A DNA stretch of 64,000 nt from Comamonadaceae bacterium 2PF (GCA_005502875.1 SCMV01000016.1:1-64000), one strand, 5' to 3'; shown: positions 1 to 9,043, counted from the first letter of the stretch. The notes: a model not told the origin generated them from the letters alone. Numbers and translations: made by a program.

Positions 1-119
1 TGCGCTTCGTCGATGTTCCCAATCCAAGGCTGCTCTGCTTCATGGGCTCAATGGTCTCAGGCAATCAGGCCGCCGCCAAGCACGCGTTCCGGCGATTTAT
101 GCAGACCTTCCCTAGCATT

Positions 120-162
120 CCCCCTCATACAAAACTTCACACAGCCCACTAGATTGAGGGGG
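120..162. promoter_or_regulatory. inverted repeat upstream of the MHS transporter gene
   Basis: CCCCCTCA at 120-127 is the exact reverse complement of TGAGGGGG at 155-162, with a 27-base gap. It lies 52-94 bases upstream of the transporter start, where an operator or leader hairpin would sit. No convincing -10/-35 pair was found nearby. The rest of bases 1-119 shows no gene that I can support. Confidence 0.3.
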
Positions 163-213
163 TGACAACGCCACAAGCGTGGTCCAACACCGCAATGACG
201 AGGAGCTTTTGAC

Positions 214-2052
214 ATGGCTACAACCAGCGTTTCGAACGCCCCGATGACCACCGAGGAAAAGAAGGTGATTTTCGCCTCCAGCCTCGGGACGGTTTTCGAG
301 TGGTATGACTTTTACCTGTACGGTTCTTTGGCGGCCATCATCGCCAAACAGTTTTTTGCCGGGCTGGACCCAACATCGGCATTCATTTTTGCCTTGCTGG
401 CTTTCGCCGCAGGTTTCATCGTCCGCCCCTTTGGCGCACTGGTTTTCGGTCGCCTTGGCGACATGATCGGTCGCAAGTACACATTCCTCGTCACCATTTT
501 GCTGATGGGCGCCTCGACGTTCATCGTCGGCATCCTGCCCAACTACGCCTCCATCGGCGTGGCGGCGCCTGTCATCCTCATCATCCTGCGCCTGCTGCAA
601 GGCTTGGCGCTGGGCGGTGAGTACGGCGGCGCGGCAACCTATGTGGCCGAGCATGCGCCTCATGGCCGCCGTGGTGCCTACACCGCATGGATCCAGACTA
701 CCGCCACGCTGGGTCTGTTCCTGTCGCTGATCGTGATCCTGACCACCCGCACCATGATTGGCGAAGAAGCCTTCGCCGATTGGGGCTGGCGCGTGCCGTT
801 CATCGTCTCGCTGGCCCTGCTGGGCATCAGCGTGTGGATCCGCATGAGCATGAACGAGTCGCCGGCCTTCAAGAAGATGAAGGCCGAGGGCAAGACCTCG
901 AAGGCCCCGCTGACCGAATCCTTCGGCCAATGGAAGAACCTGAAGATCGTGATCCTGGCCCTGGTTGGCCTGGTCGCGGGTCAGGCCGTGGTCTGGTACA
1001 CCGGTCAGTTCTACGCCTTGTTCTTCCTGACGCAGACGCTGAAGGTCGATGGCGCGACGGCCAACATCCTGGTCGCGATGTCGCTGCTGATCGCCACGCC
1101 GTTCTTCGTGGTGTTCGGCTCGCTGTCGGACAAGATCGGCCGCAAGCCCATCATCCTGGCGGGTTGCCTGATCGCTGCATTGACCTACTTCCCGCTGTTC
1201 AAGGCGCTGACCCACTACGCCAACCCCGACCTGGAAAAGGCCCAGACCACCGCACCGGTGACCCTGGTTGCCGACCCGGCCGAGTGCTCGTTCCAGTTCA
1301 ACCCGACTGGCACGGCCAAGTTCACCAGCTCTTGCGACATCGCCAAGCAACTGCTGGCAACGGGCTCGGTGAACTACGAGAACGTGGCCGGCCCGGCAGG
1401 CGCGACCGCCGTGGTCAAGGTGGGTGAGGTGGCCATCAACAGCTACTCGCCGACCAAGGTCACCGAGGCCGACGTGCCTGCGGCCAAGGAGGCAGCGGCC
1501 AAGGCCAACGAAGCTGCCATCGCCAAGGTCGCCGAGGCCAAGGCTGCAACCGGTGCCGACGCCGCCACCAAGCTCAAGGACGCCGAGAAGGCCGCCAAGG
1601 AGGCCGCCGCCGCCCTGGCCGCGTTCGACAAGGATCCGAAGGCCGCAGCAGCCAAGGTCATCGACGGCCAGTTCAAGAAGGCCGTCACCGGTGAGCTCAA
1701 GAAGGCAGGCTACCCCGCCAAGGCCGACCCGGCCAAGGTGAACAAGCCGATGATCGTCGCCATCCTGACCATCCTGGTGATCTACGTCACCATGGTCTAC
1801 GGCCCGATCGCCGCCATGCTGGTGGAGATGTTCCCGACCCGCATCCGCTACACCTCCATGTCCTTGCCGTACCACATCGGCAATGGCTGGTTCGGCGGCC
1901 TGCTGCCCACCACGGCCTTCGCCATCGTGGCCCAGACCGGCAACATCTACAACGGCCTGTGGTACCCGATCATCATCGCCATGGTCACCTTCGTGATCGG
2001 CCTGCTGTTCGTGCGCGAAACCAAGGACGTGGACATCTACGCCGGCGACTGA
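214..2052 (+). CDS. MHS-family MFS transporter with a long periplasmic insert
   Basis: Inner-membrane solute:proton symporter of the metabolite:H+ symporter (MHS) branch of the major facilitator superfamily, the branch that includes ProP, KgtP and ShiA. The substrate cannot be told from sequence. The start ATG follows a GAGGAGC ribosome site. MFS loop motifs are GRLGDMIGRK at residues 79-88 and GSLSDKIGRK at 302-311. At 612 residues it is much longer than the usual 430-550. The excess is a loop of about 175 residues (roughly 335-508) between predicted helices 9 and 10, which should face the periplasm. It holds two cysteines (ECSF and SSCD contexts) and then an Ala/Lys/Glu-rich, probably helical stretch from residue 416 to about 490. 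The gene stands alone and ends at a strong terminator. Confidence 0.85.
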   Translation: MATTSVSNAPMTTEEKKVIFASSLGTVFEWYDFYLYGSLAAIIAKQFFAGLDPTSAFIFALLAFAAGFIVRPFGALVFGRLGDMIGRKYTFLVTILLMGASTFIVGILPNYASIGVAAPVILIILRLLQGLALGGEYGGAATYVAEHAPHGRRGAYTAWIQTTATLGLFLSLIVILTTRTMIGEEAFADWGWRVPFIVSLALLGISVWIRMSMNESPAFKKMKAEGKTSKAPLTESFGQWKNLKIVILALVGLVAGQAVVWYTGQFYALFFLTQTLKVDGATANILVAMSLLIATPFFVVFGSLSDKIGRKPIILAGCLIAALTYFPLFKALTHYANPDLEKAQTTAPVTLVADPAECSFQFNPTGTAKFTSSCDIAKQLLATGSVNYENVAGPAGATAVVKVGEVAINSYSPTKVTEADVPAAKEAAAKANEAAIAKVAEAKAATGADAATKLKDAEKAAKEAAAALAAFDKDPKAAAAKVIDGQFKKAVTGELKKAGYPAKADPAKVNKPMIVAILTILVIYVTMVYGPIAAMLVEMFPTRIRYTSMSLPYHIGNGWFGGLLPTTAFAIVAQTGNIYNGLWYPIIIAMVTFVIGLLFVRETKDVDIYAGD

Positions 2053-2148
2053 CCTCAGCGCCGATGCCCGGCCGGATCACAAGTCCGGCTGGCACGGCCC
2101 AGGCTGACCCGCCTGGGCCATTCGGACGGATGGCACCGTGCAAAGAGC

Positions 2149-2174
2149 AAGGCCCCGCATTGCGGGGCCTTTTT
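2149..2174 (+). terminator. rho-independent terminator of the MHS transporter gene
   Basis: AAGGCCCCG and CGGGGCCTT flank a short loop and are followed by a T run. It lies about 100 bases after the transporter stop, between convergent genes. Confidence 0.8.
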
Positions 2175-2208
2175 CGTTGGCGAGCGCGTCAGCCGTGCTG
2201 CGACGCAA

Positions 2209-2565
2209 TCACTTGGTAGCGAGGATCCAGGTCACGAGTTGCTTGGCTTCGGCTTCGTTGACCTGGCCTTGCGCAGGCATGGGCCCCATGGGCATGTTCC
2301 AGACGCCGCCACCGCCTTTGCGAACCTTGGCGGCGAGCTGCTCAACGGCCTTTTTGTTGCCCTTGTATTTTTTGGCGATGTCGGCAAAAGAGGGGCCCAC
2401 CACCGCCTTGTTGACCTGGTGACAGGCCAGGCAGGCCTTCTGGCGGGCGAGGTCTTCGCTGGCATGGGCCGGGGAGAGGGCGCTCAGCGCAGTCAGCGCA
2501 GCGCCCAGCAAGGCGGGGGCGAGGGGGCGCATCAAGGTGCGGGAAATCGTCATCGCAGCAAACAT
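2209..2565 (-). CDS. class I cytochrome c, c551/c552 type
   Basis: Small periplasmic electron carrier. The preferred ATG start has a GGAG ribosome site 7 bases upstream; the longer TTG start (2583) has none. Residues 1-35 form a Sec signal peptide ending AHA. The single haem-binding motif CLACH spans residues 45-49, and a Met-rich stretch (91-96, NMPMGPM) supplies the axial methionine. The mature part is about 83 residues, the size of cytochrome c551/c8, with the family's VGPSF and WNMP features. The gene stands alone, convergent with the MHS transporter. Likely donor to a terminal or nitrite-type reductase, but no partner is encoded nearby. Confidence 0.88.
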   Translation of the reverse strand: MFAAMTISRTLMRPLAPALLGAALTALSALSPAHASEDLARQKACLACHQVNKAVVGPSFADIAKKYKGNKKAVEQLAAKVRKGGGGVWNMPMGPMPAQGQVNEAEAKQLVTWILATK

Positions 2566-2668
2566 CCGGGGTCTCCGTTGCAAGAAGGTGATTTATAAAC
2601 GCAGCAGGGCCGCTTTCGGACGACCGCCTGGGGGCGGTGTGCCGCAGGCCAACAAAGGTGAATGACAC

Positions 2669-2932
2669 ATGTGGTTCGTGGCAATCGGCGTCGCCATGCT
2701 GGTGATGAACCTGGCCGGCATCGGCCCGGTGGGTGAGTGGACTTGGGCCGGATTTGGCAAGGCCTGGCTCATCCTGGTGCCCTTTGGCCTGGCCTTGGCT
2801 TGGTGGGGCTGGTCGGACGCGTCTGGCCGCACCCAGCGCAAGGCCATGGAAAAGGTGGATGCCAAGCGTGAGGCCCGCCGCCAAAAAGCCCTGGACGCGC
2901 TGGGTTTGCAGAAGCCGGGGCGCCGTCGCTGA
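2669..2932 (+). CDS. small Trp-rich membrane protein (TIGR04438-like)
   Basis: An 87-residue protein with one or two hydrophobic segments (about residues 2-20 and 30-48) rich in Trp (W2, WTW, WWGW), followed by a highly basic tail (REARRQK, PGRRR). It matches the conserved betaproteobacterial small Trp-rich protein family from memory; the function is unknown. An AGGTG ribosome site lies 9 bases before the ATG. The next gene, ilvD, starts 56 bases on but appears to have its own -10 element, so shared function is not implied. Confidence 0.7.
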   Translation: MWFVAIGVAMLVMNLAGIGPVGEWTWAGFGKAWLILVPFGLALAWWGWSDASGRTQRKAMEKVDAKREARRQKALDALGLQKPGRRR

Positions 2933-2946
2933 CCAGGGCCGGGGCT

Positions 2947-2952
2947 TAGAAT
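2947..2952 (+). promoter_or_regulatory. candidate -10 element for ilvD
   Basis: TAGAAT lies 36 bases before the ilvD ATG, giving a 5' leader of about 30 bases that contains GGAG 7 bases before the start. No good -35 hexamer at 16-18 bases. Confidence 0.35.
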
Positions 2953-2988
2953 CGCGGGTTCCCCATACCGCGCTTTCCGGAGCCCCTC

Positions 2989-4839
2989 ATGCCCCAATAC
3001 CGTTCCCGCACCTCGACCGCCGGCCGCAACATGGCGGGTGCACGCGCCCTGTGGCGCGCCACCGGCATGAAGGACGGCGACTTCGAAAAACCGATCATCG
3101 CCATCGCCAACAGCTTCACGCAGTTCGTGCCTGGCCACGTTCACCTCAAAGACCTGGGTCAGTTGGTCGCCCGTGAGATCGAAGCTGCGGGCGGTGTGGC
3201 GAAAGAATTCAACACCATCGCGGTCGATGACGGCATCGCCATGGGCCACGGCGGCATGCTGTATTCGCTGCCCTCGCGCGACCTGATCGCCGACAGCGTC
3301 GAGTACATGGTCAATGCCCACACGGCCGACGCGCTGGTGTGCATCTCCAACTGCGACAAGATCACCCCGGGCATGCTGATGGCCGCACTGCGCCTGAACA
3401 TCCCCGTGGTCTTCGTCTCCGGTGGCCCGATGGAAGCCGGCAAGGCCAAGATCGAGGGCAAGGTCATCGCCCTGGACCTGGTGGACGCCATGGTCAAGGC
3501 CGCCGACAAGAACTGCTCCGATGAGGAAGTGGCCATGGTCGAGCGCTCGGCCTGCCCGACCTGCGGATCGTGCTCCGGCATGTTCACCGCCAACTCGATG
3601 AACTGCCTGACGGAAGCCCTGGGCCTGTCCTTGCCTGGTAACGGCACCATCGTCGCCACGCACGCCGACCGCGAAAAGCTCTTCCGTCGCGCCGGCCGCA
3701 CCATCGTCGACCTGGCCAAGCGCCATTACGAACAAGACGACTTCAGCGTCCTGCCGCGCAACATCGCCAACTTCAAGGCCTTCGAGAACGCTGTGGCGCT
3801 CGACGTGGCCATGGGCGGCTCGACCAACACCGTGCTGCACCTGCTGGCCGCCGCCCGCGAGGCCGAGGTGCCTTTCACGATGGCCGACATCGACCGCATG
3901 TCGCGCAAGGTGCCTTGCCTGAGCAAGGTGGCGCCGGCCGTGCCCGACGTGCACATCGAAGACGTGCACCGCGCCGGCGGCATCATGTCCATCCTGGGCG
4001 AGTTGGCCCGTGGCGGCCTGCTGCACACCGACGTGCCGACCGTGCACAGCAAGACCATGGCAGAGGCCATCGCCAACTGGGACGTCACCGTCACGCAGGA
4101 CGAGGCGGTGCACACCTTCTACAAGGCGGCGCCCGGTGGCATCCCCACGCAGGTGGCCTTCTCGCAGGACAGCCGCTGGAAGGCGCTGGACCTGGACCGC
4201 GCCAAGGGCGTCATCCGCTCGAAGGAAAACGCCTTCACGCAGGACGGCGGCCTGGCCGTGCTCTACGGCAACATCGCGGAGAAGGGCTGCATCGTCAAAA
4301 CCGCCGGGGTTGACGAGTCCATCTGGGCGTTCAGTGGCAAGGCCCGCGTCTACGAGAGCCAGGACGATGCGGTCGAAGGCATCCTGGGTGAAGAGGTGCA
4401 GGCTGGCGACGTGGTCGTCATCCGCTACGAAGGCCCCAAGGGTGGCCCTGGCATGCAGGAAATGCTGTACCCCACGTCCTACCTCAAGAGCCGTGGCCTG
4501 GGCAAAGCGTGCGCGCTGCTGACCGACGGGCGCTTTTCGGGCGGCACCTCGGGTCTGTCGATCGGTCACGCTTCGCCTGAAGCCGCTCAGGGTGGTGCCA
4601 TCGCCCTGGTCGAGAACGGCGACACCATCGAGATCGACATCCCGAACCGCCGCATCCACCTGGCCATCAGCGACGAGGAAATGAACCGCCGCCGCGAAGC
4701 CATGGAGGCCAAGGGCCCGAACGCCTGGAAGCCGGCCAACCGCCAGCGCCACGTCTCGGCCGCGCTGCAGGCCTACGCCCTGCTGACCACTTCGGCCGAC
4801 ACCGGCGCCGTGCGCGACCTGTCGCAACTGCAACGCTGA
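2989..4839 (+). CDS. ilvD: dihydroxy-acid dehydratase
   Basis: Cytoplasmic Fe-S enzyme of valine, leucine and isoleucine synthesis. It dehydrates 2,3-dihydroxy-isovalerate and 2,3-dihydroxy-3-methylvalerate to the 2-keto acids. The length, 616 residues, equals that of Escherichia coli IlvD. Cluster cysteines are C122 in [10 protein letters not shown] and C195 in CPTCGSCSG; the flanking block GKLEG-type IlvD/Edd core is continuous. The strong match to IlvD rather than Edd comes from the SNCDK and CGSCSGM blocks. The start ATG has GGAG 7 bases upstream. It is convergent with clcA, whose stop lies only 10 bases downstream, so its terminator sits inside the clcA reading frame. Confidence 0.97.
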   Translation: MPQYRSRTSTAGRNMAGARALWRATGMKDGDFEKPIIAIANSFTQFVPGHVHLKDLGQLVAREIEAAGGVAKEFNTIAVDDGIAMGHGGMLYSLPSRDLIADSVEYMVNAHTADALVCISNCDKITPGMLMAALRLNIPVVFVSGGPMEAGKAKIEGKVIALDLVDAMVKAADKNCSDEEVAMVERSACPTCGSCSGMFTANSMNCLTEALGLSLPGNGTIVATHADREKLFRRAGRTIVDLAKRHYEQDDFSVLPRNIANFKAFENAVALDVAMGGSTNTVLHLLAAAREAEVPFTMADIDRMSRKVPCLSKVAPAVPDVHIEDVHRAGGIMSILGELARGGLLHTDVPTVHSKTMAEAIANWDVTVTQDEAVHTFYKAAPGGIPTQVAFSQDSRWKALDLDRAKGVIRSKENAFTQDGGLAVLYGNIAEKGCIVKTAGVDESIWAFSGKARVYESQDDAVEGILGEEVQAGDVVVIRYEGPKGGPGMQEMLYPTSYLKSRGLGKACALLTDGRFSGGTSGLSIGHASPEAAQGGAIALVENGDTIEIDIPNRRIHLAISDEEMNRRREAMEAKGPNAWKPANRQRHVSAALQAYALLTTSADTGAVRDLSQLQR

Positions 4840-4849
4840 GCCTTTGCGT

Positions 4850-6235
4850 TCACCCTGCAGCCCCCGTTCGGCCCGGGTCTGCTTCAGAGGCGTCCACGAT
4901 CGTGGGCGCCTTTTTTCTTGCCGCCACGACGTTGGCCACCATCTGCCTGGCCAGTGTGTCGTAGAACGGGCGCGCGATCAGCCGAGACAGCGCAGCAGCC
5001 AGCATCGCGGAGCCCATCAGGCTCAGGACCATGGCGTGCCCATCCACCATCTCCATCACGATGATGAAAGCCGTCAGGGGGGCCTGTGTCACGGCGGCCA
5101 GGAATGCCGCCATGCCAATGGCGATGAGCACGGGCCTGGGGTCGGCAGTCAGCGAGGCGATCTCGTGGCCGATGCTTGCCCCCATCGTCAGCGAAGGCGC
5201 GAAGATGCCTCCTGGCACACCGCAGATCGCCGACAGCCAGGTGGCCAGGAAGCGCAGCACCGTGTCCAGGCCCTGGGTGGCGTCCTGGCCTTCGAGCATC
5301 TGCCGGGTGGCCATGTAGCCGCTGCCAAAGCTGTGGCCTGAGCTGGCCAAGCCGATGCTGGCCACGGCGAAGCCGCAGGCTGCGGCGAACCAGCATGGGT
5401 GAACCTGGCGAAATCGCCGAAACCGATCCTGGCCGGGGCTCAAGGCCCAACTGAGCAGGCGCGAGAACAGGCCCCCGGCCGCGCCACAAGCCAGCGTGAC
5501 AGCCAGCCCTGGCATCAGCAAGGACCAAGCGATGGCCTCGACCTGGATGCGACCGAAGTAGGTGCCGCTGCCGAATGCCGAGACGGCAACCAGGCCCGCG
5601 ATCACGATGGCGGCGATCAACAGGCCGCTGGCGCGGTCTTCCGGTCGGCGCGAGAGCTCTTCGATGGCAAAGACCACGCCGCCCAGGGGCGTGTTGAAGG
5701 CAGCGGCCACGCCCGCCGCACCGCCCGCCACCAGCAAGCCTCGCTCGTTGAAGTGGCTGCGTTGCGGCAGCCATCGCCGCGCGTGGTGCATGACCCCAGC
5801 TGCCACTTGCACCGAGGGGCCTTCGCGGCCAGTCGACAGGCCGGCGAGCAAGCCGGCGGATGTCAGCAGCACCTTGGCCAGCGACAGCTTCAGGGACACG
5901 AACAGACCTCGCTGCTCTGGCAGGATGTCTTCGTGTTGCGCCGCCAGCACCTGCGGGATCCCCGATCCTGCCGCCGCCGGCACCCAGCGCCGAGTCAGCC
6001 AAACGATGGCGGCGGTGAGGGCAGGGGTCCAAAGCAGGACAAGCCAGGGCTGTGCCTCGTGCAGCTTGAAGAAGGTGTCAAGCGCGGCCTCGCTGAGCCA
6101 CGTCAGGGCGATCACGGCCAGTCCGGACAGCACCGCGAAACCGATGATCACCAACCGTGCGGCCCAGCTGCGCCAATCGGATAATTCACGGCTGAGCGAA
6201 TCGGCCGCGCCGATTTCGGAAGAAGGCTCGCTCAT
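4850..6235 (-). CDS. clcA: CLC-family chloride channel/antiporter
   Basis: Inner-membrane CLC protein of 461 residues with all three selectivity-filter signatures: GSGIP, GREGP (containing the gating glutamate) and GGIFAP. About ten hydrophobic helical segments are spread through the protein. There is no C-terminal CBS pair. Bacterial homologues exchange Cl- for H+ in acid resistance or pH homeostasis; channel versus exchanger behaviour cannot be settled here. It is divergent from the adjacent MarR gene, which may regulate it (inference). The 3' end overlaps the ilvD terminator. Confidence 0.92.
   Translation of the reverse strand: MSEPSSEIGAADSLSRELSDWRSWAARLVIIGFAVLSGLAVIALTWLSEAALDTFFKLHEAQPWLVLLWTPALTAAIVWLTRRWVPAAAGSGIPQVLAAQHEDILPEQRGLFVSLKLSLAKVLLTSAGLLAGLSTGREGPSVQVAAGVMHHARRWLPQRSHFNERGLLVAGGAAGVAAAFNTPLGGVVFAIEELSRRPEDRASGLLIAAIVIAGLVAVSAFGSGTYFGRIQVEAIAWSLLMPGLAVTLACGAAGGLFSRLLSWALSPGQDRFRRFRQVHPCWFAAACGFAVASIGLASSGHSFGSGYMATRQMLEGQDATQGLDTVLRFLATWLSAICGVPGGIFAPSLTMGASIGHEIASLTADPRPVLIAIGMAAFLAAVTQAPLTAFIIVMEMVDGHAMVLSLMGSAMLAAALSRLIARPFYDTLARQMVANVVAARKKAPTIVDASEADPGRTGAAG
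4888..4916 (+). terminator. ilvD terminator nested in the 3' end of clcA
   Basis: AGGCGTCCAC and GTGGGCGCCT (one U-G wobble) surround a GATC loop and run into TTTTTT. It starts 49 bases after the ilvD stop and lies wholly inside the convergent clcA coding region. Confidence 0.8.
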
Positions 6236-6286
6236 CGAATTGACACTGTTTTCATCTCACCATGCCTCACAAGTGCGATCCCCTTG

Positions 6287-6304
6287 TGTCGGAAGCAACC
6301 GACA
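6287..6304. promoter_or_regulatory. 6-6-6 inverted repeat over the marR start
   Basis: TGTCGG (6287-6292) and CCGACA (6299-6304) form a perfect dyad with a 6-base spacer containing the GGAAG ribosome site, and the dyad touches the ATG. It could be an autoregulatory MarR operator or an mRNA hairpin hiding the ribosome site. A perfect TTGACA lies at 6240-6245 without a good -10. Confidence 0.4.
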
Positions 6305-6771
6305 TGCCCGTCCCCGCCAGGCAGGTGCTCCGGCAGTTCCGTGTGATCTTCAATGCCGTCAAAACGCATTTCAGGCAGATCGAGCACGAGAGTGGCCTGG
6401 GAGGTGCTCAGGTCTGGGCTTTGAGCGTGGCAGCCGAATCGCCAGGCATCGGCGTGGGGCAGCTGGCACAGGCCATGGACATCCGGCAGCCCACTGCGAG
6501 CAACTTGGTGCGAGGGCTGGTCAGCAAGGGCCTGATGCGCTCCGAGCGCTCTGGCACCGACCGCAGGGCGGTGGCGCTCTTTGCCACCGAAGAAGCGATG
6601 GCGATCCTCGATCGCGTGCAGGGGCCTTGGGAGGGGGTCTTGCCACATGCGTTGGGGACGCTGGACGAGGTCACCTTGCTGCGTTTGCAAGCTGACCTGG
6701 GTCAGGTGATCCACAGCTTGGCGATCCCGGATGCGGCAGACGCGGCGACCACGCCACTCGCACAACTGTGA
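6304..6771 (+). CDS. MarR-family transcriptional regulator
   Basis: A 155-residue winged-helix repressor. The recognition segment runs VGQLAQAMDIRQPTASN, followed by the wing SERSGTDRRAV, typical of MarR. The start at 6304 is preferred because GGAAG stands 8 bases upstream; an in-frame ATG at 6262 lacks a ribosome site. Ligand unknown. It is divergent from clcA (about 70 bases apart), so clcA is the first candidate target along with its own gene. A small-RNA-like unit follows immediately downstream. Confidence 0.85.
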   Translation: MPVPARQVLRQFRVIFNAVKTHFRQIEHESGLGGAQVWALSVAAESPGIGVGQLAQAMDIRQPTASNLVRGLVSKGLMRSERSGTDRRAVALFATEEAMAILDRVQGPWEGVLPHALGTLDEVTLLRLQADLGQVIHSLAIPDAADAATTPLAQL

Positions 6772-6794
6772 AACGTTCGACCGCTGCTGCATTT

Positions 6795-6813
6795 GTGCAA
6801 ATATAATCTGCAC
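6795..6813 (+). promoter_or_regulatory. TATAAT promoter flanked by a GTGCA/TGCAC dyad
   Basis: A perfect TATAAT (6802-6807) sits inside GTGCA-N9-TGCAC (6795-6799 and 6809-6813). The -35 region is weak (GACCGC at 17 bases; TTCGAC at 20), which suggests regulated or activator-dependent use. The only downstream element before a terminator is the candidate small RNA. Confidence 0.45.
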
Positions 6814-6884
6814 GATCCTGGCGCGCGAGTGCCGGGGGGATCAAAAGAGCGTTTTCAGACCCCGCGTGTCGGGGTCTTTTTTTT
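6814..6884 (+). ncRNA. candidate ~70-nt Hfq-type small RNA
   Basis: From a predicted start near 6814 to the T run at 6884 there is no open frame. The RNA can fold into a 5' hairpin (TCCTGGC 6816-6822 with GCCGGGG 6831-6837), a single-stranded A-rich linker (6843-6846), and a terminator hairpin ending in eight T. It lies between two convergent genes (marR and the antiporter gene), so the promoter has no protein gene to serve. Identity and targets are unknown. Confidence 0.4.
6857..6884 (+). terminator. strong intrinsic terminator
   Basis: AGACCCCG (6857-6864) pairs with CGGGGTCT (6870-6877) across a 5-base loop, followed by T through 6884. It would end both the marR message and the candidate small RNA. 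Confidence 0.85.
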
Positions 6885-6886
6885 GT

Positions 6887-8143
6887 TCAGATCAGTTTGA
6901 GGCAGACCATGGCCACCAGGGTCGGGCCTGCGGCGTACAGCAGCAGCGACAAAGCGTTGATCGACTGCTCATGGAAGTCGCCCTTGAGGATGGCCGCGCC
7001 TGCCGGGTTCGGGGCGTTGGCGATCAGCGTCAGGCCGCCGCCGGTGACGGCCCCTGCCACCAATGCGTACTTGAACTCAGGGCTCAGACCGGGCACCAGT
7101 GAGCCCAGGTAGGTCAGGGCGGCGTTGTCGGTGATGGCCGTCAGCGCGGTGGCGCCGTAGTAAACCGCATCGCTGTTCATGCTCAGCAGCAGGGGCTCGA
7201 GCCACCACTGCTGTTGCCCTCCCAGCACCACCAGGCCGGCCAGGAAGAACGCCACCATCAGACCTTCGCGCAAGATGGGGGGCGACTGATGGCGCTGGTA
7301 AGCGTTCATGAAGCCCAGGAAGAACAGCAACAGCCCCAGGAACACCGCAGCGTGGTGCGCGAAGGCGACGATGCCAGCCAGGAAGGCCAGGTGGATGACC
7401 GTGACCGGCAGGGGCGGCATGGGTTCGGGTGAGTCGGTGGCCGGGCGCAGCCGGATGAATTCGCGGGCGAACAAAACCACCAGGGCGGTGGCGTTGATGC
7501 CGACGGCCAGCGCTGCCTTCCAGCCGAAGTTCGAGAGCATGAAAGCCAGGTCCCAGCCCCAGGCGCTGGCGACCATCAACACGGGCGGGGCGGCGTAAGG
7601 CGTGAGCGTGCCGCCGATCGACACGTTGACGAACAGCACGCCCAGCACGCCGTACTTGAGCCGCTCGGAAATGCCCAGCTTGAACAGCCCATCGCGCAGC
7701 AGCAGCGCGGCCAGGGTCATGGCGGCCGGCTCGGTGATGAAGGAGCCCAGCAGCGGCACGAAGGCCAGGATCACCAGCGTCAGGCCCATGGCCCCGGGCA
7801 GCGGAATCAACCGCGTCAGGATGCGCGTGAGCAGGCCGGCAAGCTGGATGATGGGCTTGCTGGCGGCCGCCACCATGATCGCGAAGACGAACAGCGGCTC
7901 GGTGAAGTTGCGGCTGTCGATGTAGTGCACGGCGTCTTCCTTGCCGTTGACCGCGAACATGAACACCATCAGCACCATGGCCCAGAAACCAAACACCACC
8001 TCGACCTCGGCGAGGAAATGCCACAGACCTGCGTGGGCGGGGCGAGTGTGGGCCAGGTGCTCAAAAAACTTGGTCGAGAACGTGTGAAGCAGGGCGATGC
8101 CGAACAGCACGGCGCCGATGATCTGGATGGTGGTCGGATGCAT
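6887..8143 (-). CDS. putative Na+/H+ antiporter (Na_H_antiport_3-like membrane protein)
   Basis: A polytopic inner-membrane protein of 418 residues with about 11-12 hydrophobic segments. It resembles the putative Na+/H+ antiporter family PF07399 and, more broadly, the ion-transporter superfamily, with polar breaks such as ITEPAAMTLAALLL, GGTLTPYAAPP and ITDNAALTYLGS. Transport of Na+ is family inference only. The ATG at 8143 is chosen because AGGA lies about 8 bases upstream; upstream in-frame starts lack a ribosome site. It stands alone, divergent from lgt and convergent with the marR/small-RNA unit. Confidence 0.75.
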   Translation of the reverse strand: MHPTTIQIIGAVLFGIALLHTFSTKFFEHLAHTRPAHAGLWHFLAEVEVVFGFWAMVLMVFMFAVNGKEDAVHYIDSRNFTEPLFVFAIMVAAASKPIIQLAGLLTRILTRLIPLPGAMGLTLVILAFVPLLGSFITEPAAMTLAALLLRDGLFKLGISERLKYGVLGVLFVNVSIGGTLTPYAAPPVLMVASAWGWDLAFMLSNFGWKAALAVGINATALVVLFAREFIRLRPATDSPEPMPPLPVTVIHLAFLAGIVAFAHHAAVFLGLLLFFLGFMNAYQRHQSPPILREGLMVAFFLAGLVVLGGQQQWWLEPLLLSMNSDAVYYGATALTAITDNAALTYLGSLVPGLSPEFKYALVAGAVTGGGLTLIANAPNPAGAAILKGDFHEQSINALSLLLYAAGPTLVAMVCLKLI

Positions 8144-8223
8144 GCGCGGGATCCTAGCAGCGCCCTGGGCTGGGATCTCTCGAGTCGCCGTTGTGAACGC
8201 CCACATGCGGTATCGTTCGCGCC

Positions 8224-9033
8224 ATGCTGACGCACCCCCAATTCGACCCCATCGCCCTGTCTCTGGGGCCCCTGCAGATCCACTGGTATGGCCTGACCTA
8301 CCTGGCGGCTTTCTCGCTCTTTTACCTGCTCGCTTCCCAGCGCGTGAAACGCCCCTGGTACGCCGAGGCCGGCTGGACGCGCGAAACCATCGAAGACCTG
8401 TTGTTCTTTGGTGTGCTGGGCGTGATCCTGGGAGGCAGGTTGGGCTACGTGCTGTTTTACAAGCCCGCTTATTACCTCAGCCACCCGGGTGAAATCCTGG
8501 CCGTCTGGCAGGGGGGCATGGCCTTTCATGGCGGGCTCATCGGCGTGATCCTGGCCATGTGGGTGTTCGCCTGGCGCCGCAAGCGCTCGTTTTTCGAGGT
8601 GGCCGACCTGGTCGCTCCCTGCGTGCCTGTGGGCCTGGCTGCTGGGCGCATCGGCAACTTCATCAATGGCGAGCTGTGGGGACGCGCAGCCGACCCGAGC
8701 CTGCCCTGGGCGATGGTCTTTCCTCAGTCGGGAACCGACATCGCCCGCCACCCGTCGCAGCTCTATCAGTTTGGCCTGGAAGGGCTGGCCCTGTTTGTTT
8801 TGTTGTGGCTGTACGCCCGCAGCCCGCGTCCGCGAGGAGCGGTGGCCGGCGCCTTCCTGTTCGGCTATGGCGCCTTCCGTTTCGTGGCCGAGTGCTTCCG
8901 CGAGCCCGACAGTTTCCTGGGCCTGCTGGCGCTCAACATGAGCATGGGCCAGTGGCTGTGCGTGCCGATGATCGTGCTTGGCGCACTGATTTGGGGCGTT
9001 GCACAGAAAAAAACCTCTGCGGGTCAGGGCTGA
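8224..9033 (+). CDS. lgt: prolipoprotein diacylglyceryl transferase
   Basis: Inner-membrane enzyme that moves the diacylglyceryl group of phosphatidylglycerol onto the lipobox cysteine of prolipoproteins, the first step of lipoprotein maturation. 269 residues, within family range. The Lgt signature [14 protein letters not shown] lies near residue 140, with upstream catalytic-region blocks GGRLGY and GGMAFHGG. About seven hydrophobic segments. Several predicted lipoproteins in this window (the CotH-like and globin proteins) would be its substrates. Monocistronic; the downstream hairpin works for the opposite strand. Confidence 0.97.
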   Translation: MLTHPQFDPIALSLGPLQIHWYGLTYLAAFSLFYLLASQRVKRPWYAEAGWTRETIEDLLFFGVLGVILGGRLGYVLFYKPAYYLSHPGEILAVWQGGMAFHGGLIGVILAMWVFAWRRKRSFFEVADLVAPCVPVGLAAGRIGNFINGELWGRAADPSLPWAMVFPQSGTDIARHPSQLYQFGLEGLALFVLLWLYARSPRPRGAVAGAFLFGYGAFRFVAECFREPDSFLGLLALNMSMGQWLCVPMIVLGALIWGVAQKKTSAGQG

Positions 9034-9043
9034 GCAGCGGGGT

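Noticed and set aside
6262-6303. Upstream ATG (6262) as the marR start
   Set aside because: No ribosome site, and the TTGACA at 6240-6245 would place transcription start after it.
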